From positions 12,736,114-12,800,113 of the forward strand of contig NC_061153.1 of assembly GCF_905220365.1 (NCBI RefSeq): a DNA stretch of 64,000 nt. The letters run 5' to 3'. This stretch comes from Vanessa cardui (lineage: Eukaryota > Arthropoda > Insecta > Lepidoptera > Nymphalidae). Under the pieces are notes generated by a model. That model saw only the letters and a list, made by a program, of their open reading frames with translations, made no database searches and was not told the origin of the DNA. The translations under genes were made by a program, and so were the position numbers. The number at the start of each line of letters is the position of its first letter. Positions within the stretch are counted from its first letter, which is position 1. This document shows, piece after piece, positions 32,014 to 41,605 of the stretch.

Positions 32014-32255
32014 TCGATAGTACACCTTGGGAATGAAACGATCGCCTCCTGGCTATTTCATCTCATATTAAATTGTTTATTTATATAATATATGAGACAA
32101 CCAAAAAAAAAAACTCGCTGAGTTTTTTGTCGCCGGTTCTTCTCAGGTCAGGGTATTTTCTTTTCCGAACCGGTGGTAGTGTTTCAATTGACCATCAATA
32201 AGAAAGTGTAATGCTTCTATATTGAATAAAGTTATTTGGGTTTGAGTTTAACGGA
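32014..32255 (+). other. 3' UTR of family B LINE
   Basis: This noncoding tail contains a 10-A run near 32103 and the hairpin 32133-32173. It also holds an AATAAAGT signal near 32224 and the junction with the BEL integrase at about 32255. Confidence 0.7.
32133..32173 (+). other. 3' UTR hairpin of family B LINE (host copy)
   Basis: CCGGTTC (32133-32139) pairs with GAACCGG (32167-32173) around a 27-base loop. The loop differs from the nested copy but the outer stem is the same. Confidence 0.65.
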
Positions 32256-33550
32256 TTTTACTGCAGCCTCCCATAAGCCCCCAAAATGAGGAGACTAAGG
32301 GGGAATAAATTTAAAATTAATGCCTTGCTCAATAATGTTGTGTTCAATATCGGAACCAAAACGTTTGAAAAGCTTAGTCAATTCATTAAAACAGCCTACA
32401 AAAGTAGATGCATTATCACAATAAATATGCTGTGGTTTGCCACGACGTGCTATGAAGCGCTGTAGTGCTGCGAGGAAAGCCTCCTTACTAAGGTCCCCAA
32501 CAAGCTCGAGATGAACCGCCTTTACTGAAAAGCATACAAACACACAAATATAAGCTTTGATCAGACGTGGACCCCTACCTTTTCGATCGGCTATCAACAC
32601 TGGGTCGGCGTTATCTACGCCAGTATTTAAAAAAGGAAATGTCAAATTTGTCCTATCGCTAGGCAAATCACCCATAACAGGCTGTACAGATGAAGATTTA
32701 AATCTCGCACATTTAACACAAGAGTGAACTACACCTTTTGCGAGATTTCTAACCCCTAGAACCCAGTACGTTAATCTAATATTAGCCAATAAAAGTAGAG
32801 GACGGGCATGCATTAAGTTTATGTGATACATTTCCAATAAAAGTTTTGTTAATCTATGTTTACTACGTAGTAAGATGGGATGTTTAATGTTGTATTCATA
32901 GTTTGAATTCTTTAAACGACCTCCTACTCGAATTATGTCTTCGCTATATATAATGGAGAAAGAGAATAATATAATTTGCTACGTTTAGGTAAGTTGTGGC
33001 CTCTAAACATTTTTAATTACACACATTTAATTAATTTTATTTTAGATGAATGTAACTCTGTAAATGTTAATTGTGTTTATATTTTATTCTTGTTTTTAAT
33101 ATTGTAAATAAATCTGTGTACATAGGACAATATTCTTATTAACTTATTGAAATTTGATATTTTATTTATTAATGAGTTTATTACTAATTGATTGCCTATG
33201 TCTGTTTTATTAATTTCGGGCTGTGAATGTAATGTTGTTTGAAAAATTTTATGATTAGGAGATGATGGAAATTCTATAATAACTTTATTTAAAAATTCAG
33301 GACCTGTCCACCATAACCTAGAACCGCTGAGGGTCTCAGCCCTCGCCCCGCGGGAAACAAGGTCGGCAGGATTCTGCTTAGTCGGGACATAGCACCACGT
33401 CCCATTTACGGTATTGTCCTACATTTCGCTAACTCTATTTCTAACAAAACGCTCAAGTCGGCAAGGAGAAGAAGATAACCAACCTAATACAATGGTCGAG
33501 TCACACCAATAATAGCAGCGGTTAAAATTTAATTTAATTCAATTTAGTAT
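32256..33550 (-). pseudogene. BEL integrase and preceding linker
   Basis: Linker motifs TKQNPADLVSRG and GSRLWWTGPEFL lead through an AT-rich stretch (ELHSSKIKLIK) to IIRVGGRLKNSNYEYN and the zinc domain (CVKCARF). The catalytic core has GVDNADPVLI, CVFVCFSVKAVHLELVGDL, a second Asp in IYCDNASTFVG, and the Glu in HFGGLWEAAVKS at about 32258-32295. A stop lies at about 32298, just before HFGG. The 3' end of the LINE cuts the gene immediately after the catalytic Glu. Integrase would insert BEL cDNA into the genome. Confidence 0.88.
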
Positions 33551-33803
33551 CTTGCTACAGTCTTACGCCTAGGACGGCTCCACAGATCTCTAGCCGCGGT
33601 ATGGTAATGCACTTTATCGGAGCTACTTTATTTTTTGACGCGAGAAGGCAAACCTGGGTGAACCCGTCACTGCGAACCACTCTGACGTATACACAGCTGC
33701 CATAAGCAAGCTCCGACGCATCTGTAAAAGCATTGAGTTCGATTATATTATTATTATCACACGATATCCAACGAGATATTTTTAATGAATTTAAGTAAGA
33801 AAA

Positions 33804-34096
33804 CAACAACAGCCTGTAAATTCCCACTGCTGGGCTAAAGGCCTCCTCTCCCTTTGAGGAGAAGGTTTGGAACATATTCCACCACGCTGTTCCAATGCGG
33901 GTTGGTGGAATACACATGTGGCAGAATTTCTATGTAATTTGTCAGATGCAGGTTTCCTCACGATGTTTTCCTTCACCGCTGAGCAGATGAATTATAAGGA
34001 CAAATTAAGCATATGAAACAGCGGTGCTTGCCTAGGTTTGAACCCGCAATCATCGGTTAAGATGCACGCGTTTTAACCACTGGGCCATCTCGACTC
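33804..34096 (-). mobile_element. tRNA-derived SINE with perfect 11-bp target duplication
   Basis: Minus-strand reading starts gagtcgagatggcccagtgg with a Pol III A box (TGGCCCAGTGG, 34077-34087) and a B box (GGTTCAAACC, 34035-34044). The element ends in an aggctgttgttgtt tail. aagtaagaaaa is repeated at 33793-33803 and 34097-34107. The 293-base unit has no coding sequence. It would be transcribed by RNA polymerase III and mobilised by a LINE. The type is common in Lepidoptera. Confidence 0.9.
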
Positions 34097-34507
34097 AAGT
34101 AAGAAAAAGAGGTAATTAAATCAAAGAATGAATTTTTAATGTCTAGAGGTACATGTTCGTCCCAGGTTAGTTTAAGAGTCCGTAGCTTTTGAACTAGTAA
34201 CTTTGCTTGCAAAACGCAGGGACCAACAATACCCATGGGGACGAAAACCTAACTAACTATGGAAAGTATGTTACGTTTTGTTATATTTTTTGGTATCGTG
34301 ATATTAATCGAAAAATGTAAATAATCAGACGAAGAGTCCCAGCACAATCCTAGCGTTTTAGATGGAGTAATATTTGTAATCGAATTTATATGTTTGTAAT
34401 CGAATTTAGTATTTCGTTAGAATTTGATTGCCATTTATGTAGTTTAAATTGTGCTGAATTAAGAGTTTCAATTGAACCTACAAAGGTGGTTAACATTATC
34501 TATACTA

Positions 34508-34521
34508 CCCCCCCCCCCCCC
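34508..34521. repeat. C14 homopolymer in BEL RT
   Basis: Fourteen consecutive C bases lie just after the YVDD codons (read as G on the coding strand). They probably expanded by slippage and shift the frame. Confidence 0.9.
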
Positions 34522-34616
34522 ACACACCTAAATAATCGTCTACATAAAAATCATGCCTGATAGCATAATGAATAATTTCGTCAGTACACTGCTCTGCTAG
34601 AGAAACAAGACATTTA

Positions 34617-35527
34617 AATAAAACTAGTTATACCGGATTTGAATCGCGTATATTAATTATTTTTGGCATCCCGACGTTTCGAGCACTTTACAGCGTTCGT
34701 GGTCACGGGTAGACTAAGGTGGCATTTGTCTATTTGAGGAACAAAGAAATATTATTTACAACTACCGCCAACGATTTCTCAATTGGTATCTTGAGTATCG
34801 TTCCGGTTGCACGCAGAAGGCACTGACTGTATCTTTAGGTCTTGCAGTCTGTTGGATTTGGGATTTTTAATAAGTGGATCCCAGGTGTTAGAAAGTCTCC
34901 AACCTTCTTCTCTATTGAAGTTCGGATGTTTTTGAATTTCAATAGCCTCGCGTATCATTCTAGGAATGAATCTGTGTTCTTTAGCGAGGATCTCTGGTTT
35001 ATCAAATCGAATAAAATGGTTGGGTTTATCCAGAGCATGTTCACAGACTGCAGACTTTGAAGAACGCCTATTTTTGACATCTCCTATATGTTCCTTGACC
35101 CTGGTAACGATACTCCTCTTTGTTTGGCTTATGTAAGATAAACCACACTCACATTCGAGTTTATATACTCCCGCAGTTTGTAAAGGAATGTTACTCTTGA
35201 TAGGTCTCAAGAACTGGCTCACTTTCTTATGAGGCTTGTAAACGGTTTTAATCGAAGCTCGCTTCAAGATGTTGCCAATCCTGTCTGTAACTCCCTTCAC
35301 ATATGGTAGAAATGCAGGTTGTCGCTCAACTGTGGGTGGCTTGATACGGCTTCTGCGATGCTGGCGAGGCACGGGCAGCTTGTTCTGGTGGAGTGCAAGC
35401 TTGACCTGACGTAGCTCGTCCTCTAGGTGTTCAGCATCGCAGAGATGGTGGGCTCTCTGAAACAAAGATTTGCCAACGGTTGCTAACTGACTAGGGTTGT
35501 GGTGCGAGTCACCATTGAGGTATTTGT
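34617..35527 (-). pseudogene. Inverted 5'-truncated Penelope copy
   Basis: The minus frame 35465-34779 begins at the RT/GIY-YIG linker (RAHHLCDAEHLEDELRQV) and runs through the GIY-YIG nuclease (YKLECECGLSYISQTKRS) to the C-terminus QDTN. It matches 36505-37420 nearly base for base in inverted orientation. A Gly of the nuclease is Ser here (YIS against YIG), and another Gly is Val (SIVTR against SIGTR). The last 35 or so bases of the Penelope 3' end are missing at 34617. Confidence 0.9.
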
Positions 35528-37450
35528 ATGGAAGCTATTCGACAGGACATTTCAAGTGTTTTACGTCGAAGCCGGCCACCGAAAAGAAACCTTACTCGTG
35601 ATGAATAAATAATGCGACCGTTGTGATGGATACGTGTGATTATAACCAGAAAATTTCCGCGATTTTATCGGATGTAAAGACTTATAAAAAAGTAACCAAA
35701 GACCCTACAAACAATATTCTTAAAAAGACATCCGCGTTAATATCAAAACATTAAGAGAAATTAAATCTGGACAAAAAATCACTCGTGCCTACATGTGCAA
35801 AGCCGCCAAAACTGTATAGGTTACCTAAGATCCATAAAACTGGTGCTCCGCTGCGTCCTATTGTAAACCAAATCGATACACCAACATATAGATTGGCTCA
35901 ACACATAGCAAGGATATTATCACCCCTCCGAGGACACACTGCGGCGTATGTCAAGGATTCTTACCAGTTTGTTGGTGAAATCAAAGACCTTAAATTAACC
36001 AACAACGAGACAATGGTTAGTTTTGATGTCCAGTCATTGTTTACGTGCTTACCCATACAAGACTGCATCGAAATTGTCAAGAGGAAGCTACAGACACACA
36101 ACATGCCTATTGAATATGCAGAGCTGTTACATCACTGCCTCACATCCGGTTATTTGTTGTGGAATGATGAATTCTATGTACAAGTTGACGGGGTAGCCAT
36201 GGGTTCTCCAGTATCCCCCGTGGTCGCCGATTTATTCATGGAAGACCTGGAGGAGAGGGCTCTTCGCTCCGGACCAATAACACCTAGGTTTTATAAACGG
36301 TACGTAGATGACACTTTCACAATATTACCTAGTGATCTGATATCTGCATTTTTAGTACATCTTAATTCTATAAATAAAAACATTCAATTTACTATGGAAT
36401 TAGAGGCAAATAATTCTTTAGCTTTCCTTGACATCCTTATTGTCAAGAATCCTGACAATACATTAAGTCACACAGTTTATAGGAAACCCACACACACCAA
36501 CAAATACCTCAGTGGTGACTCGCACCAGCACCCTAGTCAGTTAGCTACCGTTGGCAAATCTTTGCTTCAGAGAGCCCACCATCTATGCGATGCTGAACAC
36601 CTAGAGGACGAGCTACGTCAGGTCAAGCTTGCACTCCACCAGAACAAGCTGCCCGTGCCTCGCCAGCATCACAGAAGCCGTATCAAGCCACCCACAGTTG
36701 AGCGACAACCTGCATTTCTACCATATGTGAAGGGAGTTACAGACAGGATTGGCAACATCTTGAAGCGAGCTTCGATTAAAACCGTGTACAAGCCTCATAA
36801 GAAAGTGAGCCAGTTCTTGAGACCTATCAAGAGTAACATTCCTTTACAAACTGCGGGAGTATATAAACTCGAATGTGAGTGTGGTTTATCTTACATAGGC
36901 CAAACAAAGAGGAGTATCGGTACCAGGGTCAAGGAACATATAGGAGATGTCAAAAATAGGCGTTCTTCAAAGTCTGCAGTCTGTGAACATGCTCTGGATA
37001 AACCCAACCATTTTATTCGATTTGATAAACCAGAGATCCTCGCTAAAGAACACAGATTCATTCCTAGAATGATACGCGAGGCTATTGAAATTCAAAAACA
37101 TCCGAACTTCAATAGAGAAGAAGGTTGGAGACTTTCTAACACCTGGGATCCACTTATTAAAAATCCCAAATCCAACAGACTGCAAGACCTAAAGATACAG
37201 TCAGTGCCTTCTGCGTGCAACCGGAACGATACTCAAGATACCAATTGAGAAATCGTTGGCGGTAGTTGTAAATAATATTTCTTTGTTCCTCAAATAGACA
37301 AATGCCACCTTAGTCTACCCGTGACCACGAACGCTGTAAAGTGCTCGAAACGTCGGGATGCCAAAAATAATTAATATACGCGATTCAAATCCGGTATAAC
37401 TAGTTTTATTTAAATGTGTAATAATCGCGAAAATTTAAGACAACACAACT
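35528..37450 (+). mobile_element. Penelope-like element, nearly complete
   Basis: This plus-strand copy lies head to head with the inverted copy on its left. It starts with the N-terminal segment (EAIRQDISSVLRRSRPP), has a deletion after NLTRDE, and continues through RT and GIY-YIG to the 3' end gcgaaaatttaagacaac. BEL sequence flanks the pair, and agacattta occurs on both sides (34608-34616 and 37451-37459). Confidence 0.85.
35785..37248 (+). pseudogene. Penelope RT with GIY-YIG endonuclease
   Basis: This 487-codon open frame begins inside the RT. Upstream in-frame homology (NATVVMDTCDYNQKISAIL, about 35608-35665) is cut off by a stop near 35753. RT motifs include PKLYRLPKIHKTGAPLRP, MVSFDVQSLFTCLP, VAMGSPVSPVVADLFME and catalytic RYVDDTF (about 36300-36320). 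The linker carries basic helices. The GIY-YIG nuclease reads GVYKLECECGLSYIGQTKRS with RVKEH, and the C-terminus ends QDTN. Penelope elements use this nuclease in place of an EEP endonuclease to open the target. Everything from 35785 on looks intact. Confidence 0.92.
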
Positions 37451-38105
37451 AGACATTTAGTTGCTAAATATGGAGCTGACGACGTTCCATGGGTGACGGT
37501 ATTCAGCGTATAGGTATTAAGAGGTTCGTGTGGCTGAAACCGAAAAATAAATTTGTTGCAAAGAACGCTGATTTTCACTAAGAATAATAGTGCGATACAT
37601 TTTTTCAATATAGCAAGAAACAATAAATTTATGCTTACAAAATCGTAGCAGTATAGAAAATAAATCATCTTGCACGACAGGGCCTACCTTTTGTATGTCA
37701 TTGAGAGACTTACCCGACGTTGAAGAGGCTGACTTGCTGACTGACTGCTGCTTGCTTCGCGTACGACATTATGATGAGGTAAAAAATATGATTTTTTATT
37801 CTCGTGAGAATTAAATTTATTAATAGTCATATGCCCTAAATCTAAATATTCTTTTTAAAATTGCATTATATTCCTGTTTAAAGAGTAAATTTATTGAAAG
37901 TCTTCGTTCTAATGAAATAAAACGATGCTTAGCCATGACACACGAGTCCCCTAAAACATCAGGTCATCTCTCAATGGCATAGAAACAACAAAACGACCGT
38001 CATCGTTACGTCGCGTCGTGTCTTTGAAATATTGTTCGTATGACTTTTCTTCTTGTGACATACAGTCATTAGATGTTACTGACTCAAGTTCCCAAAAACG
38101 AGCAA
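37451..38105 (-). pseudogene. BEL reverse transcriptase first half and pre-RT segment
   Basis: Minus-strand frames read RFWELESVTSNDCMSQEEKS and RRNDDGRFVVSMPL (about 38105-37975), then KEYLDLGHM. The RT start reads YFLPHHNVVREASS, SLNDIQKVGPVVQDDLFS and IEKMYRTIILSENQ, and the segment ends YLATKCL next to the Penelope insertion. Several frameshifts are present. The catalytic YVDD is across the insertion at about 34540. Confidence 0.82.
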
Positions 38106-38345
38106 TTTTTTTTTTTTTTAAATATGAGACAACATCACATACATTACTCTGATCCCAATGTAAGTAGCTGAAGCACTTGTGTTATGGAAATCAGAAGTAA
38201 CGACGGTACCACAAACACCCAGACCCAAGACAACATAGAAAACTAATGGTAATCTACATCGACTCGGTCGGGAATCGAACCCGGGACCTCAGAGTGACGT
38301 ATCCATGAAAACCGGTGTACACACCACTCGACCATGGAGGTCGTC
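38106..38345 (-). mobile_element. Second tRNA-derived SINE, poly(A) tailed
   Basis: Minus-strand reading has an A box (TGGTCGAGTGG, 38324-38334) and a perfect B box (GGTTCGATTCC, 38271-38281). About 150 bases of unrelated body follow, with an A14 tail at 38106-38119. It interrupts BEL between the post-protease segment and RFWELES. A target duplication is not clear. It differs from the SINE at 33804 in body and tail. It may be related to the butterfly SINE Metulj, which I could not check. Confidence 0.8.
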
Positions 38346-38349
38346 AAAC

Positions 38350-39130
38350 CATGGAGTATTTGCGACTCTAAATCTTTCGTACAAGCATAGTTACAAATTG
38401 GCATGCTTTTAATGTTTTTAAAAGGAAAATATAAGCAGCCAGAGAATAACCAACCGAATTTTGATGAGTGAAGTTTTGGTTTATTAATACCTAAGTTAAT
38501 TGTTTCGGTACCTAAGACATTCCAAAATACTTCGGCTCCAACTAAAATATCAATAGCTGAAGGAATATTGAATGACGTATCAGCTAGTCGAATGTTTTTA
38601 GGTATTAATAAGATTTTTTTATCAAAATTGGCTAATAATTACCGAAATAAGTCTCGATATTTAAGTCGCAAATCTCTGAAACAAGGGTAATGTGACCGTT
38701 AATACCTGAGACAGTGGAGCTTACGTCACGCCTCATCAGACCTAGCCTCTCGCACAAACCCTGGGATATAAAATTCGACGTGCTTCCATTGTCCAAGAGA
38801 AGACGAGCTGTGTGGATGTTACCCATCGCATCACGCACTCTCACCAAGGCTGTGGATAGCAATACAACAGATTGATTATTATTTGTACATGAGATGTAAT
38901 CATCTGTTTTACTTGAAAGAGAAACATGATTTTCAAGCAATGTGTTACTAGAAGAGGAATCTGAGGTGATATTATTAGATTTTGTCTTATTTATTTGCTG
39001 TATATCCATATGTATGAGTGTATTGTGCTTAGATTTGCAATATTTACACCCGGACAGGTTACAATTTTTAAAGGAATGCCCGGGGCGTAAACCATTCCTA
39101 CATACTTTAAACTCGATCACCTTTCTATTA
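38350..39130 (-). pseudogene. BEL gag zinc knuckle, protease and downstream region
   Basis: The minus frame 39120-38632 shows Cys/His knuckles (VCRNGLRPGHSFKNC, CKYCKSKHNTLIH), then the aspartic protease site LLLDNGSTSNFIS with Asn where Ser or Thr is usual (DNG). After a frameshift near 38632 the post-protease domain follows (DTSFNIPSAIDILVGAEVF, KPKLHSSKFGWLFSG), to the SINE at 38345. The knuckles bind RNA. The protease would cut the polyprotein. Confidence 0.82.
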
Positions 39131-39912
39131 CGTGATTAAATATCTAAATCGCGAAATGATTGGCATGAAAACAAATAATGTGATTGCGAACATAAAAGGC
39201 ATGAAATGTTATTTTAATTGAAATGAAATGTATTAATATTATTAGTAGTAACAACAAAGGTTTTATTTTTATTCAATTCAGAACGTGAAAATTTATTTTG
39301 GTTTGATTTGGATACATTAATAGTTTCTAGTAAATCTGATCTGTTTGACAAATATTTTGTAAACTGTTGTAAGGTAGGTGAGCCATTAATGCCATTTCTA
39401 AACTCCTCCCATATTCATGAAGTCAATCATATGCCTAAGGGCTTGACTGGAGTCCCTATTAATCGGTTCAATATTAAACAATGCCTGTATATGGTTATTG
39501 ATTAATAGACGTGGATTATCAAACCTATCTGTGCCAGTGCTGATAGTCGCCATCAAAATGGGGTAAATCAATTTTCGGTAGTCTTACGAAGTCGTGTCTG
39601 TATTTTGTCGAGACACTTGTTGGAGACCCGCAGCGAGAAGAGACACCATGATCTTTGTCGGAAAAAAGCATGGTGCGTGCCACTGAAACCCACTTAAAAT
39701 ACATGCTTTCTAATTGCTCCCAATCCGCATATATATCGGTCTCCGAAACCTCAACAACAACAACAACAACAACAACACCAGCCTGTAAATTCAACAAACA
39801 AACCACAAACAAACAACCCCTACTATCATCAAATTCGGGATGCGAATTTCTAATGCCGACCCAAGTGGAAAATGGTACTGCGTTTTTTAACGAGATTTTT
39901 AAAACAAGACAT
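39131..39912 (-). pseudogene. BEL gag, N-terminal and central parts
   Basis: The likely ATG is at 39912 (MSCFKNLVKKRSTIFHLG), with a stop soon after. A SINE fragment interrupts near 39750-39800. Gag resumes as ISTKYRHDFVRLPKIDLPHF-like sequence (VRLPKIDLPHFDGDYQHWH, about 39590-39530). A deletion and NRDSSQALRHMIDF (about 39450) follow, with further stops to 39131. LPKIDLP is the conserved BEL gag entry motif. Confidence 0.75.
39755..39800 (-). mobile_element. SINE terminal fragment with CAA repeat
   Basis: The short sequence (caa)n followed by caccagcctgtaaattc matches the tail end of the SINE at 33804 (caacaacagcctgtaaattc). Only the tail remains, inside BEL gag. Confidence 0.6.
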
Positions 39913-40432
39913 TATGAAGTATAAATAGGGTGCGTTTAATGCACAGCAGCTAAGCCGGCACTAATGAATAGCACATGGACGCACGATCTAAGATAACAAA
40001 GTACCGGTGATGGTGAAAGATAACAAAGTGCGGCCGGCAATTCAAGGACAAATATAATTAATCGAAAGGGCAAAAACCTATAGATAAACCTGTTTATAAG
40101 AAATGAATAAGCTAATATGAATGGAAAAGAAAGAAAATAGTCATGAATGATATTTTATAAGCGTATGAGGTGAGCAACGTGTATTATAAAATTAGCAAAA
40201 AAGCACAAGACGAAAATAAAAGGATAAGAAAGAATTGGATTGGACTCACTCCATGTGGTAGACTATCCTTTGTCCTCTAAGCGTCCTTCAATGGCTGACG
40301 AACGTGAGGGTTACGAGGAATGTCCGAAATCCACGGTGAGATTTGCTGGTTCCACGATTAGATTTGCTGGCTCGAGTTGTATGGGTAATATGTGGCGCTC
40401 GTAAAATTAAATAAAATACTCGAAGGACCACT
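39913..40432 (-). other. BEL leader region
   Basis: This untranslated leader lies between the LTR and gag. The primer-binding site is at 40410-40432 (gtggtccttcgag on the minus strand, the tRNA-Gly type of BEL elements). No gene is seen. Confidence 0.65.
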
Positions 40433-40656
40433 TGTTGCGACGTAATAAAAGTCCATAGACTGGTTAATATGTTTTAATTTACGAGCAAGACCATGTATTA
40501 CTATTTACAATTTTATATGTTGAAAATGTAGGAGAAGAGAGCGAGTGGGGCCTGTCGGGGCCTTATATGCCCGGGCCCCCATCACTGCAGACACGACGTC
40601 ACACTCGCCCATTGGCTGCCGAGCGCAATTCTGCGACCGATGCGTTAGCCACAACA
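40433..40656 (-). repeat. 5' LTR of the BEL element
   Basis: Read on the minus strand, the 224-base LTR begins TGTTGTGGC and ends CGTCGCAACA, so its TGTTG/CAACA ends are inverted. A TATA box (gcatataaggcc) lies near 40570. The primer-binding site follows immediately. Confidence 0.8.
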
Positions 40657-40660
40657 GGTA

Positions 40661-41605
40661 GCTCTTTAAAATTCTCACAAAATTAACTAAAAATAAAAAC
40701 CGATGAAAAAATACTTACTTACTTGACATACTTAATACAAATTTAAAATAAAATTTAGAAACAGAAACAGTCCAATAGCTAAGTTATAAAAAAGACATTT
40801 TGTAATATAGCCTAAATAAAGTATTAATAAGCGAATTCGAGAAACTCTCTATAACAGAGCATAGCACACACAGCATGTTCTACAATAAATAATGCAAGAT
40901 TCTATCCTTACTATTATTTTCAGAAGTATCTGAAAGGAAAGTTATTTTTTCTGTACTTTGCAATGTTCGGCGGGTGATATTGGCGAAACGCCGTAAACTA
41001 TGGATTTGATTTGATAGAAATCAACCGGCGTTTAATCCGGACTCCTTTCAGGAGATGAAATGACAAAAATTATAAAAATACGACAATTATAAAAATGGCT
41101 GTCAAAGATCGCGTAACATTAATACCAAATTATGCATTACCCTTGTCTCTCCGGTATATGATATTTTGTCTCGTCATCTGTTTTTCTCTCTCGTCATTTG
41201 TTCACTTTCTCACTCCAATGAACATGTCATTATGATAGTAGTAATCCCATCATGATCGAATTTGGCTTCTAATGGTTCAGAGTTCTTTTCCAAACAAGAC
41301 GCGACTCCTGAATCCGCATTAAGCACGAACTTATAAAAAATAACTTTCCTTTCAGAGATTTCTTCGTGAGGATAGTAAGGATCCTGCATTATTCATTGTA
41401 GAACATGCTGTGTGTACTGTGCTCTGTTATAGCGAGTTTCTCGGATTCGCTTATTAATACTTTATTTAGGCTATAAGACAAAATGTCTTTTTTAGAACTG
41501 CTTCTAAATTGTATTTTAAATTTGTATTAAGTATGTCAGTTTAGTAAGTAAGTATTTTTTCATTAGTTTTTATTTTTAGTTAATTTTGTGAGAATTTTAA
41601 AGAGC
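40661..41605. mobile_element. Non-autonomous foldback element with long inverted arms
   Basis: The left arm 40661-40950 (gctctttaaaattctcac...) is the imperfect reverse complement of 41333-41605, about 290 and 273 bases with many small differences. The middle (40951-41332) is noncoding. The outermost arm bases match best. No transposase is present, and no target duplication is clear. It abuts the BEL LTR at 40656. This is a large DNA-transposon derivative of foldback or MITE type. The superfamily is unknown. Confidence 0.8.

Larger units (their letters stand above)
27440..32255 (+). mobile_element. Family B LINE (SGNH ORF1), split by a same-family copy
   Basis: ORF1 (about 27490-27960), ORF2 start and endonuclease (28054-28582), a nested insertion (28583-29638), the rest of ORF2 (29639-32013) and the 3' UTR (32014-32255) follow one another on the plus strand. 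The 3' end (aataaagttatttggg...) lies inside the BEL integrase gene, so this LINE inserted into BEL. All ORFs carry stops. The BEL sequence that should lie to its left was not found. Confidence 0.75.
33551..34607 (-). pseudogene. BEL reverse transcriptase second half and RNase H
   Basis: From 34607 down, LVSLAEQCTDEIIHYAI and FYVDDYLG place the catalytic YVDD at about 34535-34546. A run of 14 C bases (34508-34521) follows and breaks the frame. The thumb/connection (NITPSKTLGLCWDS, MGIVGPCVLQAKLLVQ) leads to RNase H (NAFTDASELAYGSCVY, TIPRLEICGAVLGVRL), split by the SINE at 33804-34096. The continuation upstream of the Penelope pair lies at 37451-37860. Confidence 0.85.
32256..40656 (-). mobile_element. 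BEL/Pao LTR retrotransposon, multiply interrupted
   Basis: Read on the minus strand: 5' LTR (40656-40433), primer site, leader, gag (about 39912-39130), zinc knuckle/protease (39120-38350), RT (38105-37451 and 34607-34110), RNase H (about 33785-33555) and integrase (33550-32256). It is interrupted by a SINE fragment (39755), a SINE (38106-38345), a Penelope pair (34617-37450), another SINE (33804-34096) and the family B LINE at its integrase end. The 3' LTR is not in the window. Confidence 0.85.

Noticed and set aside
34035..34096. tRNA gene
   Set aside because: A and B boxes are present but no cloverleaf can be formed. The unit is a 293-base SINE with target duplications.
38271..38340. tRNA gene
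   Set aside because: The perfect B box belongs to a SINE head with a poly(A) tail. There is no acceptor stem.
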